A stretch of DNA of 18,162 nucleotides. Source: an uncultured Clostridia bacterium. Its GTDB lineage: Bacteria > Bacillota > Clostridia > Christensenellales > UBA1242. The DNA lies in contig USJH01000003.1 of assembly GCA_900554955.1 (NCBI GenBank), forward strand, positions 1 to 18,162. Reading direction: 5' to 3'. The translations under genes were made by a program, and so were the position numbers. The notes beneath the pieces are model-generated. The model was not told the DNA's origin. It saw only the letters and a program-made list of their open reading frames with translations, and ran no database searches. Shown one piece after another: positions 1-7,637 of the stretch. How positions within the stretch are numbered: position 1 is the first letter of the stretch; each line of letters starts with the position of its first letter.

Positions 1-167
1 AAAGTGTTACATATACAATAGGCCCATTGTTTTCAGCAGGCAACAAAGCAGGAAAGAGTATTTGTGTTATTTCGGGTGTTGCACTTGAAAAAGCAAATGT
101 TGTTTATGTTTTGCCAGAAAGCAAAAAGAAAAACACAAAAATTGTTGTTGAAGACAAGGTCTCTTAA
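1..167 (+). CDS. C-terminal fragment of unidentified protein, possibly D-Ala-D-Ala carboxypeptidase
   Basis: The gene enters from outside the window. The open frame begins at base 3 and ends at TAA 165-167, giving the last 54 residues. What can be seen is a short beta-rich stretch (YTIGPLFSAGNKAGKSICV and following) and a lysine-rich tail. The pattern of a 'lfsaGnkaGk' turn followed by two hydrophobic strands resembles the small C-terminal beta domain of PBP5/DacF-type D,D-carboxypeptidases, but the fragment is too short to be sure. No catalytic motif lies in the window. A terminator follows 30 bases after the stop, so this is the last gene of its transcript. A different extracytoplasmic beta domain is equally possible. 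Confidence 0.5.
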   Translation, partial: SVTYTIGPLFSAGNKAGKSICVISGVALEKANVVYVLPESKKKNTKIVVEDKVS

Positions 168-197
168 AATATTAGAGTTAAACAAAAAAAACAAAAT

Positions 198-228
198 AAA
201 AGACCAGCAAACTGCTGGTCTTTTTTTA
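198..228. terminator. bidirectional intrinsic terminator
   Basis: A perfect 9-bp stem (201-209 with 213-221, AGACCAGCA/TGCTGGTCT) has a 3-base loop. T7 follows on the + strand and an A-rich tract precedes it, which reads as T-rich on the - strand. It sits between two convergent genes (ends at 167 + and 278 -) and can stop both. Confidence 0.9.
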
Positions 229-277
229 ATTGCAAATAATAATATTTAAAGTTTAAAATTAAATTGTTGATTTTAAA

Positions 278-730
278 TTAAATTTCTTTTTCGTCATAGT
301 TGCAGAGAGTGCTGTAAATTTTTGAAGCTTTAATGTGTCCGCACTCAAAGATTTTATCAATATCTTCTTTATTGTTTGGGTCACAATAAAATTGATTTGC
401 TTTGATAACTAAGCTGATATCTTTTGAAATTGGAACTTCAATTGTCTCAAGATGCAAAACATGATCATAGTCATATACAAGTTTCTTGGATATTGTTTCG
501 TTTGTTTGAATATTTTTCACAACAAGATAACCAAAACGTCCAAATTCGTTGCATCTTTCAAGTGAAATTTCATGAAATGGACTTAAAATTTTTGATTGAT
601 CTTCAAAATCAGGCGATGATATCTTGCGGTCAAGAGCTGAGTTATAAAATGTCAATTTATTATATTTGATTTCATTGGTTTTATTGTCTTTTGTTCCGCT
701 GATTACAACATTCCAAAAATTTCTTCCCAT
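278..730 (-). CDS. hypothetical protein, 150 aa
   Basis: I do not recognise the family. The protein is 150 residues, soluble-looking, with no signal peptide or membrane segment. It starts MGRNFWNVVISGTKDNKTNE and is rich in Asn, Lys, Asp, Ile and Tyr. There are three cysteines (one mid-protein, two near the C terminus at 'YCDPNN' and 'ECGH'), too spread out to call a metal site. The start is supported by AAGGAAGGT at 739-747 on the minus strand, 8 bases before ATG. A plausible promoter lies at 755-783. It is a single-gene transcript, divergent from the esterase at 901 and convergent with the fragment at 1-167, ending at the shared terminator 198-228. Base and codon use match the neighbours. 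The good start site and own promoter argue that it is a real gene; function unknown. Confidence 0.8.
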   Translation of the reverse strand: MGRNFWNVVISGTKDNKTNEIKYNKLTFYNSALDRKISSPDFEDQSKILSPFHEISLERCNEFGRFGYLVVKNIQTNETISKKLVYDYDHVLHLETIEVPISKDISLVIKANQFYCDPNNKEDIDKIFECGHIKASKIYSTLCNYDEKEI

Positions 731-754
731 GGCTTTTACCTTCCTTATATTTAT

Positions 755-783
755 ATTTTATTATATTTCTTTTCATTTTTCAA
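755..783 (-). promoter_or_regulatory. promoter of the 150-aa hypothetical gene
   Basis: Read on the minus strand: -35 TTGAAA (783-778), 17-base spacer, -10 TAAAAT (760-755). Predicted transcription start is near 748, just upstream of the ribosome binding site at 739-747. Confidence 0.55.
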
Positions 784-865
784 TAGCAAACATGAAAATT
801 ATATGAATTTTTTGTTATTTTTCATTAAAATGTGGCATTTTTGCTCCGTTTTTATTTTGCATTTA

Positions 866-894
866 TTGTCAAAAGTGCTTTTTTATGTTAAACT
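866..894 (+). promoter_or_regulatory. extended -10 promoter for esterase-lspA-rluD
   Basis: -35 TTGTCA (866-871), 17-base spacer, -10 TAAACT (889-894) preceded by TG at 886-887 in the extended -10 position. The predicted start of transcription falls at about 900-902, i.e. on the ATG at 901 (see findings on a possible leaderless mRNA). Confidence 0.5.
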
Positions 895-900
895 TTAAAT

Positions 901-1791
901 ATGTACGTTTGGATAATAAAATTTATAACCTTGATTGGCACAATGCTTTCTTCGCTTGTGTATAATTTTCACAAGCCAATTAAAGGCATAAAAACAAAAC
1001 ATAATTTGAAATATAAAAAGCAGGCAAATCGCTATAACCGTTTGGATGTCCATTTTCAAAAAGAGAAAAGTGAAGAGCTTAAACCTTGCATCATATATTT
1101 TCATGGTGGTGGCTGGACAAGTTATTCTAAATCAATTTATACAACTCTTTCTAGAAGGCTTGCAAACATGGGATATGTTGTTTTTAATGTGAACTATGGT
1201 CTTGCACCAGTTTATAAAATGGACGACATTGTTTCTGATGCAGTTTCTGCAATAAAGTTTGTTCGTGAAATTGCAAAAGATTATGGAGCAGACCCAGACA
1301 AAATTACACTTGCAGGTGATTCAGCAGGTGCTCACATTTCATCGCTTGTAACTGGAATGGTGAACAATGGAACAATTGACTATCCAGAACTTAAAGGAAA
1401 AATTAAAAGCCTTATTTTGCTTTATGGTGTCTATGACCTTGACACAACTTTTGTTTCAGGTTTTCCAAACATTCGAACATATCTTCGTGCTTCAACAAAA
1501 GGTAAAATGAAGGATAAAGATGAAAACAGAAAGTTTTCTTCAGTTGAATATGTTTCAGATGGGTTTCCACCAGTTTTCATTGCGAGTGGGGAAATTGACA
1601 AGCTTCATAAAAGTCAAAGTGCGGTTATGGAGAAAAAACTTGAAGAAAATGGTGTGAAAGTTGACAAGTTGTTTTTTGCAAAAAAAGAACTTCGTGCAAT
1701 GCATGCCTATATGATTTTTGATGGGCTTGAAACAAATGTTATAACTTTGAAACACATTGAAAAATTTTTGAAAGGAGTTTACGAAAAGTGA
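901..1791 (+). CDS. alpha/beta-hydrolase fold esterase/lipase
   Basis: A 296-residue serine hydrolase of the HSL/BD-FAE-like carboxylesterase group, expected to hydrolyse small acyl or acetyl esters; the substrate is unknown. Visible motifs: oxyanion-hole HGGGW (68-72), nucleophile elbow GDSAG with Ser141, a probable acid at Asp233 (SGEID) and the catalytic His268 (AMHAY). Residues 3-20 are hydrophobic and could be a membrane anchor, so the enzyme may sit on the inner face of the membrane. No Shine-Dalgarno precedes ATG 901. An in-frame ATG at 943 also lacks one and would cut the hydrophobic segment. The stop overlaps the GTG start of lspA (GTGA at 1788-1791), so translation of the two is probably coupled. 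Fold is confident; substrate and exact start are not. Confidence 0.88.
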   Translation: MYVWIIKFITLIGTMLSSLVYNFHKPIKGIKTKHNLKYKKQANRYNRLDVHFQKEKSEELKPCIIYFHGGGWTSYSKSIYTTLSRRLANMGYVVFNVNYGLAPVYKMDDIVSDAVSAIKFVREIAKDYGADPDKITLAGDSAGAHISSLVTGMVNNGTIDYPELKGKIKSLILLYGVYDLDTTFVSGFPNIRTYLRASTKGKMKDKDENRKFSSVEYVSDGFPPVFIASGEIDKLHKSQSAVMEKKLEENGVKVDKLFFAKKELRAMHAYMIFDGLETNVITLKHIEKFLKGVYEK

Positions 1792-2456
1792 TTGTTGCAT
1801 ATATCATAGGTGCAATTTGTGTTCTTATTGATCAGCTTACAAAATGGCTTTTATATGGCAAAAGTTGTTCGCTTATTGGCGACTTTTTGTGGCTTGAACC
1901 AGGTTTCAACACTGGTGCATCTTTCAGCATCTTGTCAAATGCAACAACCTTTTTGATCATTTTCTCGATTCCTGTTATTGCAATGATGAATTATTTAATA
2001 ATTTCTAACAAGGTTTCAAAATCAAAATTTTTTAAAATTTCAATTGGCATTATTCTTGGTGGCACAATAGGAAACTTTATAGATCGAATCGCCTTTGGTG
2101 GGGTTCGTGATTTTATCTATCTTAAAAGCATAAACTTTGCAATTTTTAACTTTGCCGATATTTTTCTTAATATTGGTGTTTACATGCTGATTGGCTATAT
2201 CATTTATGCTGCTGTTATAGAATATAAAAAAGTTAAAGTCCAATCTGAAAAAGGCGTAAAACCAAAAGTTTTAAAACAAACTGAAATTATGGATCAAATT
2301 TCAAACAATGAAACTGATAATAAATTAGATGATTTTGAAAGCGTTGATGAAGAAAAAGATGTAGAAGCTGAAAAAGATAAGAATGAAATAGCAAAACAAG
2401 AAAACATTAGAAGCAATAAAAAAAATAAAAGTCAAAAGAAAAATATAAAGGAGTGA
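1788..2456 (+). CDS. lspA: lipoprotein signal peptidase (signal peptidase II) with charged C-terminal tail
   Basis: An aspartyl protease of the membrane that removes signal peptides from diacylglyceryl-modified prolipoproteins. Family motifs are present: DQLTKW (15-20), NTGASFS (41-47), GNFIDR (95-100), GVRDF with catalytic Asp108, and FNFAD with catalytic Asp124. Four hydrophobic segments are visible, at about 3-20, 54-72, 84-100 and 126-144. The GTG start overlaps the esterase stop; AAAGGAG at 1771-1777 lies 10 bases upstream. The protein is 222 aa against roughly 150-170 usual for the family: residues ~147-222 form an added Lys/Glu/Asp/Asn-rich tail of about 75 residues, probably disordered and cytoplasmic. 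The frame is continuous and the tail ends at the rluD start region, so it looks genuine and not a frameshift read-through. Identity is sure; tail function unknown. Confidence 0.95.
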   Translation: MIVAYIIGAICVLIDQLTKWLLYGKSCSLIGDFLWLEPGFNTGASFSILSNATTFLIIFSIPVIAMMNYLIISNKVSKSKFFKISIGIILGGTIGNFIDRIAFGGVRDFIYLKSINFAIFNFADIFLNIGVYMLIGYIIYAAVIEYKKVKVQSEKGVKPKVLKQTEIMDQISNNETDNKLDDFESVDEEKDVEAEKDKNEIAKQENIRSNKKNKSQKKNIKE

Positions 2457-2458
2457 AG

Positions 2459-3379
2459 ATGGAACAAACACTAGTTGTTTCGCTTGAAGACAAGAAAAGT
2501 TTAAGGCTTGATGTTTATCTTGCTGAAAATCTTGAAGACTGGACACGTTCACAAATTAAAAAGCAAATTGACAGTGAAAATGCGCTTGTAAACGGGAAGC
2601 CACGAAAAGCTGGATATGCCGTTAAAAATGGAGATATAGTTTCGGTTGTCTTTAATAAAGAAGTTGGACTTGAAGATGTAAATCCTGAAAACATTCCACT
2701 TGATATTGTATATGAAGATGATGACATTGCTGTTATCAATAAACCGCAAGGAATGGTTGTTCACCCAGCACCTGGGAACTATGAACACACACTTGTTAAT
2801 GCGCTTTTATATCATTTCAATCACTTGTCTGGTGAAGGTTCAATTCGTCCGGGAATTGTGCACAGAATTGATAAAGATACGTCTGGGCTTTTGGTTGTTG
2901 CAAAAAATGACAAAGCTCATGCATGCCTTGCAAGTCAAATTGCCAAGCATTCTGCACGAAGAACATATGTTGCACTTCTTGAAGGAAATTTGAAACAAGA
3001 ACAGGGAACAATTGAAACATTTCTTGATCGTGACAAAAGAGATCGCAAAAAATATGCTGTTTCAGACAGCGGGAAAAAGGCAATAACGCATTTTAGAGTT
3101 CTTGCTCATTATGACGGATACACTCTTTGCGAGTTTGTTTTGGAAACTGGAAGAACTCATCAAATTCGTGTTCATGCAAAGTTTTTGGGGCACCCAATTG
3201 TTGGTGATCCAGTTTATGGTTTTGCAAAGCAGAAATTTAAACTTAATGGACAACTTCTTCATGCGGAAAAACTTGAGCTTGTTCACCCAACAACTAAAGA
3301 AAAAATGGAGTTTGTTGCTCAAATTCCAGACTATTTTCAAAATGTTTTAAACAAACTTAAAAACTGTCAAAATATTTAA
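2459..3379 (+). CDS. rluD: RluD-family 23S rRNA pseudouridine synthase
   Basis: Converts specific uridines of large-subunit rRNA to pseudouridine (RluA/RluC/RluD superfamily; the exact target cannot be read from sequence). An N-terminal S4 RNA-binding domain covers about residues 15-75. The catalytic domain has HRIDKDTSG at 135-143 with catalytic Asp138, and the conserved RTHQIRVH and GDPVYG stretches further on. The start is set at ATG 2459: AAAGGAG at 2447-2453 lies 5 bases upstream, whereas the longer frame's GTG at 2453 overlaps that site and cannot be used. The gene follows the lspA stop by 2 bases; the lspA-rluD pairing is common in Firmicutes. At 306 aa the length is normal. No terminator is seen before the next promoter. 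Confidence 0.95.
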   Translation: MEQTLVVSLEDKKSLRLDVYLAENLEDWTRSQIKKQIDSENALVNGKPRKAGYAVKNGDIVSVVFNKEVGLEDVNPENIPLDIVYEDDDIAVINKPQGMVVHPAPGNYEHTLVNALLYHFNHLSGEGSIRPGIVHRIDKDTSGLLVVAKNDKAHACLASQIAKHSARRTYVALLEGNLKQEQGTIETFLDRDKRDRKKYAVSDSGKKAITHFRVLAHYDGYTLCEFVLETGRTHQIRVHAKFLGHPIVGDPVYGFAKQKFKLNGQLLHAEKLELVHPTTKEKMEFVAQIPDYFQNVLNKLKNCQNI

Positions 3380-3387
3380 ATATAAAT

Positions 3388-3416
3388 TTTACTTTTAATT
3401 ATTAATTTGCTAAAAT
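3388..3416 (+). promoter_or_regulatory. extended -10 promoter for the two-gene membrane cassette
   Basis: -35 TTTACT (3388-3393), 17-base spacer, -10 TAAAAT (3411-3416) with TG at 3408-3409. Ribosome binding site AAGGAG follows at 3423-3428. The region is very AT-rich, which raises the chance of a spurious match. Confidence 0.45.
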
Positions 3417-3437
3417 AAAGAAAAGGAGAATAATAAT

Positions 3438-3728
3438 ATGGCTCAAAACACAAATTCGGTTTCATCACAAAAGCCTGCAAAAAGCTCGGGGTGGCTTCTT
3501 AATCTTTTTTGTTTTATTGCGGTTGTCTGCATTGGCATTTCGCTTATATTGTCTAAAATAAGTTGGTTTTCAAAAATTGCAAGTGCTCTTACAATGATTG
3601 CTCAAATTCTCTCATATTCTGCACTTATCATTATTTCTTCATTTTATATTGTGAAACGCAGAAATTTGTGGCTTTGGATTTTGTGGGCTGTTTCTGTTGT
3701 TTTGATCGTTGTTTATTTCATTATTTAA
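3438..3728 (+). CDS. small multi-pass membrane protein of unknown function (96 aa)
   Basis: Not recognised. A short polar N terminus rich in Ser/Gln/Asn/Lys (residues 1-18) is followed by three hydrophobic segments at about 19-38, 47-71 and 76-95, separated by short loops, one of them basic (KRRN, 73-76). The protein ends within the third segment. The start is well supported by AAGGAG 9 bases upstream. It is followed 12 bases later by another unknown membrane protein, and the two share one promoter and one terminator, so they probably work together in the cytoplasmic membrane. No catalytic motif is visible. Confidence 0.8.
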   Translation: MAQNTNSVSSQKPAKSSGWLLNLFCFIAVVCIGISLILSKISWFSKIASALTMIAQILSYSALIIISSFYIVKRRNLWLWILWAVSVVLIVVYFII

Positions 3729-3740
3729 AGGAGATAGAAT

Positions 3741-4142
3741 ATGGACAAGAAAAAAGCTTTTGTTAAATGCATGGAATATGGCAAATATCTTGCATTCACC
3801 CTTGCAACAATTTTTGTTATTGTCTCGCAATTTGTTGGCGGAAGGCTATGGATTGTTCTTGCACTTGCACTTTATACTGTTGCATTTGGATTTTTGTTTG
3901 CAACCCTGGTGATTCGTGCTGTTGAACTTTTCAATGCTGGATATGAGGCGAAAGACATTTCAGCAGATGTTGCAACTCCAGATGATGTTGAAAGTCAAAC
4001 TATAATTGCAAGTGAAGGCAAACTTGAAGGGGAAGAAGTTGAAGTTGTGAACCTTAAAAGTGAAAAGGTTTGGACAATTATTGGAGCAATCTTTTTTGGA
4101 CTTTTCACAGTTTTTACATTGGTTGTTTCAATTTTATACTAA
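3741..4142 (+). CDS. membrane protein of unknown function (133 aa)
   Basis: Not recognised. Hydrophobic segments at about 16-31, 36-57 and 110-132 flank a central acidic, soluble region of about 50 residues (58-109) rich in Glu, Asp and Val. The third segment ends right at the C terminus. ATG is preceded by AAAGGAG at 3727-3733. The gene is the second of a two-gene unit with the 96-aa membrane protein and is closed by the hairpin at 4170-4206. The acidic middle could be a small domain or a disordered linker. Base use matches the neighbours. Confidence 0.8.
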   Translation: MDKKKAFVKCMEYGKYLAFTLATIFVIVSQFVGGRLWIVLALALYTVAFGFLFATLVIRAVELFNAGYEAKDISADVATPDDVESQTIIASEGKLEGEEVEVVNLKSEKVWTIIGAIFFGLFTVFTLVVSILY

Positions 4143-4169
4143 TTGTTAAAATTATATTTAAAAAGTGCG

Positions 4170-4206
4170 GTGGTTTTTGCCTAAATTCTAGGTAAAAACC
4201 ACTTTT
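4170..4206 (+). terminator. intrinsic terminator after membrane-protein pair
   Basis: A 14-bp stem (4170-4183 with 4189-4202, one G-U pair) has a 5-base loop and is followed by TTTT (4203-4206). The T-tract is short. The hairpin lies only 2 bases before the -35 of the tig promoter and so insulates tig. Confidence 0.75.
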
Positions 4207-4208
4207 GC

Positions 4209-4236
4209 TTGACAAACAGTGGGCTATAGTTATAAA
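4209..4236 (+). promoter_or_regulatory. promoter of tig-clpP-clpX with overlapping palindrome
   Basis: Consensus -35 TTGACA (4209-4214), 16-base spacer, -10 TATAAA (4231-4236). A perfect inverted repeat TATAGTT-ATA-AACTATA at 4225-4241 lies across the -10 and could be an operator. It does not look like the CIRCE element or a CtsR site as I know them. The leader is about 50 bases and contains two copies of GTAGA (4244-4248, 4256-4260) that could each pair weakly with TCTAC (4266-4270). Confidence 0.75.
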
Positions 4237-4291
4237 CTATAAAGTAGAATTTTATGTAGAAAATATCTACTAAAATATAAAGGAGCATAAA

Positions 4292-5575
4292 ATGAAATAT
4301 ACACTTGGTGAAAAGAAAAATGGCGTTATTGAAGTTAAATTTGAACTTAACGCAAAAGAGTGGGAAGCCGAAGTTGAAAAGGCTTATGAAAAACACAAAG
4401 CAGAATATAAGAAAGAAGGATTCAGAACTGGAAAAGTTCCTCGCAAAGTTTTGGAACAAACCTATGGCGAAAACCTTTTCTTTGAAGATGCTTTTAATGA
4501 CAGTTTTCCTGAACTTTATACAAAAATGCTTGAAAAAGAAAAACAACTTTATCCTGTAGATTATCCAGCAATCAGCCTTGATAAAATGAGTAAAGATGGT
4601 CTTTCTTTCTCTGTAAAAATTACACTTTTGCCTGAAGTTGTTCTTGGTGAATATTCTGGAATTGAAATTAAAAAGAGAAGCGATAAAGTTACAGAAGCTG
4701 AAATCAAAAAAGAACTTGATGCTCTTGCTGAAAAACAAGTTAAATTTGTTGAAGTTGCAGATCGTGAAGCAAAAATGGGCGACCTTGTAAACATTGACTA
4801 TGCTGGTTTTGAAGGCAAAGATCAATTTGAAGGTGGAACTGCAAAAGATCAAGAACTTGAACTTGGATCAAAAACATTTATTCCTGGATTTGAAGAACAA
4901 GTTGTTGGCATGAAGATTGGTGAAGAAAGAGATGTTAACGTTACTTTCCCAGAACACTATCATGCTGATAACCTTGCTGGAAAACCAGTTGTTTTCAAGG
5001 TTAAACTTCTTGGAATTCGTGAAAAAGTTCTTCCAGAAATTAATGACGAATTTGCATCAAATGCAAGCGAATTTGAAACTCTTGCTGATCTTAAAAAATC
5101 AATCAAAGATCGTCTTCAAGAAAACAAAACAAAAGAAGTTGAAGCTGAGGCTGAGAACAAACTTGTTGAAGAAATCGTAAAACGTGCAAAACTTGACGTT
5201 CCTGCTGCAATGGTTGACAGTCAAATTGACCACGAACTTCATCACATGGAAGAAGCTGTAAAAGCATATGGAATTGATCTTAAAACCTATATGCAAATTA
5301 TGGGCACAACTCTTGAAGATTATAGAAAATCTAAAGAAAAAGAAGCAGAAGCTCAAGTTAAAGCATCTCTTGTTTTGGAAGAAATTATCAAGAAAGAAGG
5401 CATCAAAGTTCTTGCAAGAGACATGAAAGCTAAAATTGCTGAAATTGCTGAAAGAACAAAGAGAAATGTTACTGATGTTGAAAGAGAAATGCAAAATAAC
5501 GAATCATATCTTAAAAACACTATTCTTAGCGAAAAGGTTATAAACAGACTCAAAGAACTCAATAATATTAAATAA
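4292..5575 (+). CDS. tig: trigger factor, ribosome-bound chaperone and prolyl isomerase
   Basis: Binds at the ribosome exit tunnel and shields nascent chains. The N-terminal ribosome-binding domain carries the signature GFRTGKVP at 43-50. An FKBP-like peptidyl-prolyl isomerase domain spans about 155-245 ([11 protein letters not shown] at 163, then [14 protein letters not shown]). The C-terminal helical arms, rich in Lys/Glu and likely to form the chaperone cradle, cover 245-427. The length of 427 aa is normal. AAAGGAG at 4279-4285 sets the start. It leads the tig-clpP-clpX operon under the promoter at 4209-4236. Codon use is strongly biased to CTT, GAA and AAA, as expected for a highly expressed AT-rich gene. 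Confidence 0.98.
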   Translation: MKYTLGEKKNGVIEVKFELNAKEWEAEVEKAYEKHKAEYKKEGFRTGKVPRKVLEQTYGENLFFEDAFNDSFPELYTKMLEKEKQLYPVDYPAISLDKMSKDGLSFSVKITLLPEVVLGEYSGIEIKKRSDKVTEAEIKKELDALAEKQVKFVEVADREAKMGDLVNIDYAGFEGKDQFEGGTAKDQELELGSKTFIPGFEEQVVGMKIGEERDVNVTFPEHYHADNLAGKPVVFKVKLLGIREKVLPEINDEFASNASEFETLADLKKSIKDRLQENKTKEVEAEAENKLVEEIVKRAKLDVPAAMVDSQIDHELHHMEEAVKAYGIDLKTYMQIMGTTLEDYRKSKEKEAEAQVKASLVLEEIIKKEGIKVLARDMKAKIAEIAERTKRNVTDVEREMQNNESYLKNTILSEKVINRLKELNNIK

Positions 5576-5589
5576 GCTCGGAGGCGACT

Positions 5590-6186
5590 ATGCAAAATAA
5601 AGACATGCTTATCCCAATGGTTATTGAACAAACCGGAAGGGGTGAACGTTCATATGACATTTATTCAAGACTTCTTGAAGACCGCATAATTTTCATCAGC
5701 GGTGAAATTACAGATGAAACTGCAAACCTTGCTGTTGCTCAACTTATCTATCTTGAAGGAAAAGATTCTGACAAAGATATTATGATGTATATCAACAGTG
5801 TTGGTGGATCGGTTACTGCTGGAATGGCAATCTATGACACAATGAATTATATCAAATGTGATGTTTCAACAATTTGTGTTGGACTTGCTGCTTCAATGGG
5901 TGCGGTATTGCTTTCTGCTGGAACAAAAGGAAAGAGATATGCTCTTCCTAACAGTGAAATTATGATTCATCAACCACTTGGTGGCTTCCAGGGTCAAGCA
6001 TCTGACATTCAAATTCATGCAGACAATATTTTGAAAACTAAAAAACGTTTAAACAAAATTCTTGCATCAAATTGTGACAGACCGCTTGAACAAGTTGAAA
6101 AAGACACCGACCGTGACAACTTCATGAGTGCAAAAGAAGCTCTTGAATATGGCATTATCGATAAAATTTATGATAAAAGAAAATAA
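5590..6186 (+). CDS. clpP: ATP-dependent Clp protease proteolytic subunit
   Basis: A serine peptidase that forms the tetradecameric barrel fed by ClpX. The catalytic triad is complete: Ser102 (AASMGA), His127 (MIHQP) and Asp176 (DTDRDNF). The N-terminal segment [24 protein letters not shown] stretch is standard for the family, including the residues removed on maturation. The length of 198 aa is typical. The start has GGAGG at 5580-5584, 5 bases upstream, and begins 15 bases after the tig stop. It lies between tig and clpX in one transcript, so chaperone, peptidase and unfoldase are made together. Confidence 0.98.
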   Translation: MQNKDMLIPMVIEQTGRGERSYDIYSRLLEDRIIFISGEITDETANLAVAQLIYLEGKDSDKDIMMYINSVGGSVTAGMAIYDTMNYIKCDVSTICVGLAASMGAVLLSAGTKGKRYALPNSEIMIHQPLGGFQGQASDIQIHADNILKTKKRLNKILASNCDRPLEQVEKDTDRDNFMSAKEALEYGIIDKIYDKRK

Positions 6187-6200
6187 TATAGGGGCTTAAA

Positions 6201-7517
6201 ATGGACGAAAACAACACAACTGACAATCAAGAGAAAAAGTTGGCAGATCATTGTGCTTTTTGTGGCAGACCTAAAAACATGGTTCGCTCTTTTGTTGTGA
6301 ATCCAGACGGCAAAACAATTGTTTGTGAAGATTGCATTAAAATATGCAAAGAAGTTTTAGATTCTCAGCAAAGAAAACAACAAGAAGACAAAAAACTTGT
6401 TCTTCCAAAACCACAAAAGATCAAGGAAGAACTTGATAAATATGTAATTGGTCAAGAAAAGGCAAAAGAAGTGTTGGCTGTTTCGGTTTATAACCACTAT
6501 AAACGCATCAATTATCTTATTGACCAGAAAAACAATAAAAAACAAAATTCACCACTTGGTGAAGAAGTTGAACTTGAAAAAAGCAATGTTATGATGCTTG
6601 GACCTTCTGGTTCTGGAAAAACATTAATGGCAAGAACACTTGCAAAAATTCTTAATGTTCCATTTGCAACTGCCGATGCAACAACATTGACTGAAGCGGG
6701 CTATGTTGGTGATGATGTTGAGAACATTTTGCTTAAGCTTATTCAAAATGCCGAATTTGACATTGAAAAAGCGCAGCGTGGAATTGTTTATATTGATGAA
6801 ATTGCAAAGAAAAGTGAGAATATGTCACTTACTCGTGATGTTTCAGGAGAGGGTGTTCAACAATCACTTTTGAAAATTTTGGAAGGAACAATTGCTTCTG
6901 TTCCACCTAAAGGCGGAAGAAAACACCCACAACAAGAATGCATTCAAATTGACACAACAAACATTTTGTTTATTTGTGGTGGTGCATTTGTTGGACTTGA
7001 CAGCATTTGTTCAAAGCGTCTTAATCCTTGTGGACTTGGTTTTGGTGCAAACACTAAGGATCAAGCAAAAGCTTCTGAAACTGACAACATTTTGGAACAA
7101 GTTAAACCAGACGACCTTGTAAGTTTTGGGCTTATTCCTGAATTTGTTGGAAGAATTCCTATTATTGTTTCACTTCACGACCTTGATGAACCTGCACTTT
7201 GCAGAATATTGGTTGAACCAAGAAATGCACTTATCAAGCAATATAAAAAGATGTTTAGTCTTGATGGAATTGAACTTGATTTCACAAAACGTGCAGTGAA
7301 TAGTTTTGCTAAGAAGGCAATAAAACTTAAAACTGGAGCTCGTGGACTTAGAACAATTTTGGAAGAAGCAATGCTTCCACTGATGTATTCTGTTCCATCA
7401 GACGACACAATTGCAAAAATTGTTATCGACACAAAAGAAGACAATGCAGAAGAGATTGAACCAATCTATATCAGAAAAGACCCTTCGACAGCGGCTTCTG
7501 ATGTGCAAACAGCATAA
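6201..7517 (+). CDS. clpX: ATP-dependent Clp protease ATP-binding subunit ClpX
   Basis: AAA+ unfoldase that delivers substrates to ClpP. It has an N-terminal C4 zinc-binding domain (Cys18, Cys21, Cys42, Cys45), Walker A GPSGSGKT (134-141), pore loop GYVG (167-170), Walker B GIVYIDE (194-200), the RKH loop GGRKHPQQE, the ClpP-docking loop as LGF (279-281) and sensor 2 GARGLR near the C terminus. Oddity: right after Walker B the protein reads [12 protein letters not shown] where family members have IDEIDKIARKSENPS or similar, a loss of three residues with the frame kept. The ribosome binding site is weak (AGGGG, 6190-6194). The terminator at 7523 ends the operon. The lon genes that often follow clpX in this group are absent. 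Identity is sure; full ATPase activity is not assured given the gap. Confidence 0.97.
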   Translation: MDENNTTDNQEKKLADHCAFCGRPKNMVRSFVVNPDGKTIVCEDCIKICKEVLDSQQRKQQEDKKLVLPKPQKIKEELDKYVIGQEKAKEVLAVSVYNHYKRINYLIDQKNNKKQNSPLGEEVELEKSNVMMLGPSGSGKTLMARTLAKILNVPFATADATTLTEAGYVGDDVENILLKLIQNAEFDIEKAQRGIVYIDEIAKKSENMSLTRDVSGEGVQQSLLKILEGTIASVPPKGGRKHPQQECIQIDTTNILFICGGAFVGLDSICSKRLNPCGLGFGANTKDQAKASETDNILEQVKPDDLVSFGLIPEFVGRIPIIVSLHDLDEPALCRILVEPRNALIKQYKKMFSLDGIELDFTKRAVNSFAKKAIKLKTGARGLRTILEEAMLPLMYSVPSDDTIAKIVIDTKEDNAEEIEPIYIRKDPSTAASDVQTA

Positions 7518-7522
7518 TTATT

Positions 7523-7550
7523 AAAGAGTGGCAAATTGCTGCTCTTTTTT
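7523..7550 (+). terminator. intrinsic terminator of tig-clpP-clpX operon
   Basis: A 10-bp stem (7523-7532 with 7538-7547, two G-U pairs) has loop AAATT and ends in T6 (7545-7550), the first three of which also pair. It begins 6 bases after the clpX stop. Confidence 0.85.
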
Positions 7551-7582
7551 ATTTGTATATTTTGCTTGGTTTTTAAAAAAGA

Positions 7583-7611
7583 TTGATTTTAGATATGGTT
7601 TCGTGTAAAAT
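7583..7611 (+). promoter_or_regulatory. promoter of engB-phosphoesterase operon
   Basis: -35 TTGATT (7583-7588), 17-base spacer, -10 TAAAAT (7606-7611). It lies between the clpX terminator and the engB ribosome binding site, so engB is transcribed separately from clpX. Confidence 0.6.
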
Positions 7612-7637
7612 AGAAGAAAACAAAAAGGAGAAATGTC

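Noticed and set aside
64-249. 61-codon forward open frame over the window start
   Set aside because: It overlaps the C-terminal coding fragment in another frame and reads through the terminator hairpin; lysine and leucine runs are typical of a spurious frame.
252-277. TTTAAAAT...ATTTTAAA inverted repeat near the end of the 150-aa gene
   Set aside because: Made only of A and T with a 10-base gap; expected by chance in this background, and the real terminator is at 198-228.
827-842. Inverted repeat AAAATG-TGG-CATTTT in the divergent intergenic region
   Set aside because: Six pairs in AT-rich DNA, not overlapping either promoter; too weak to call an operator.
4181-4852. 223-codon open frame on the minus strand opposite tig
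   Set aside because: It is antisense to the well-supported trigger factor gene, has a Phe/Cys/Ile-rich composition typical of reversed AT-rich coding DNA, and no start site or family motif.
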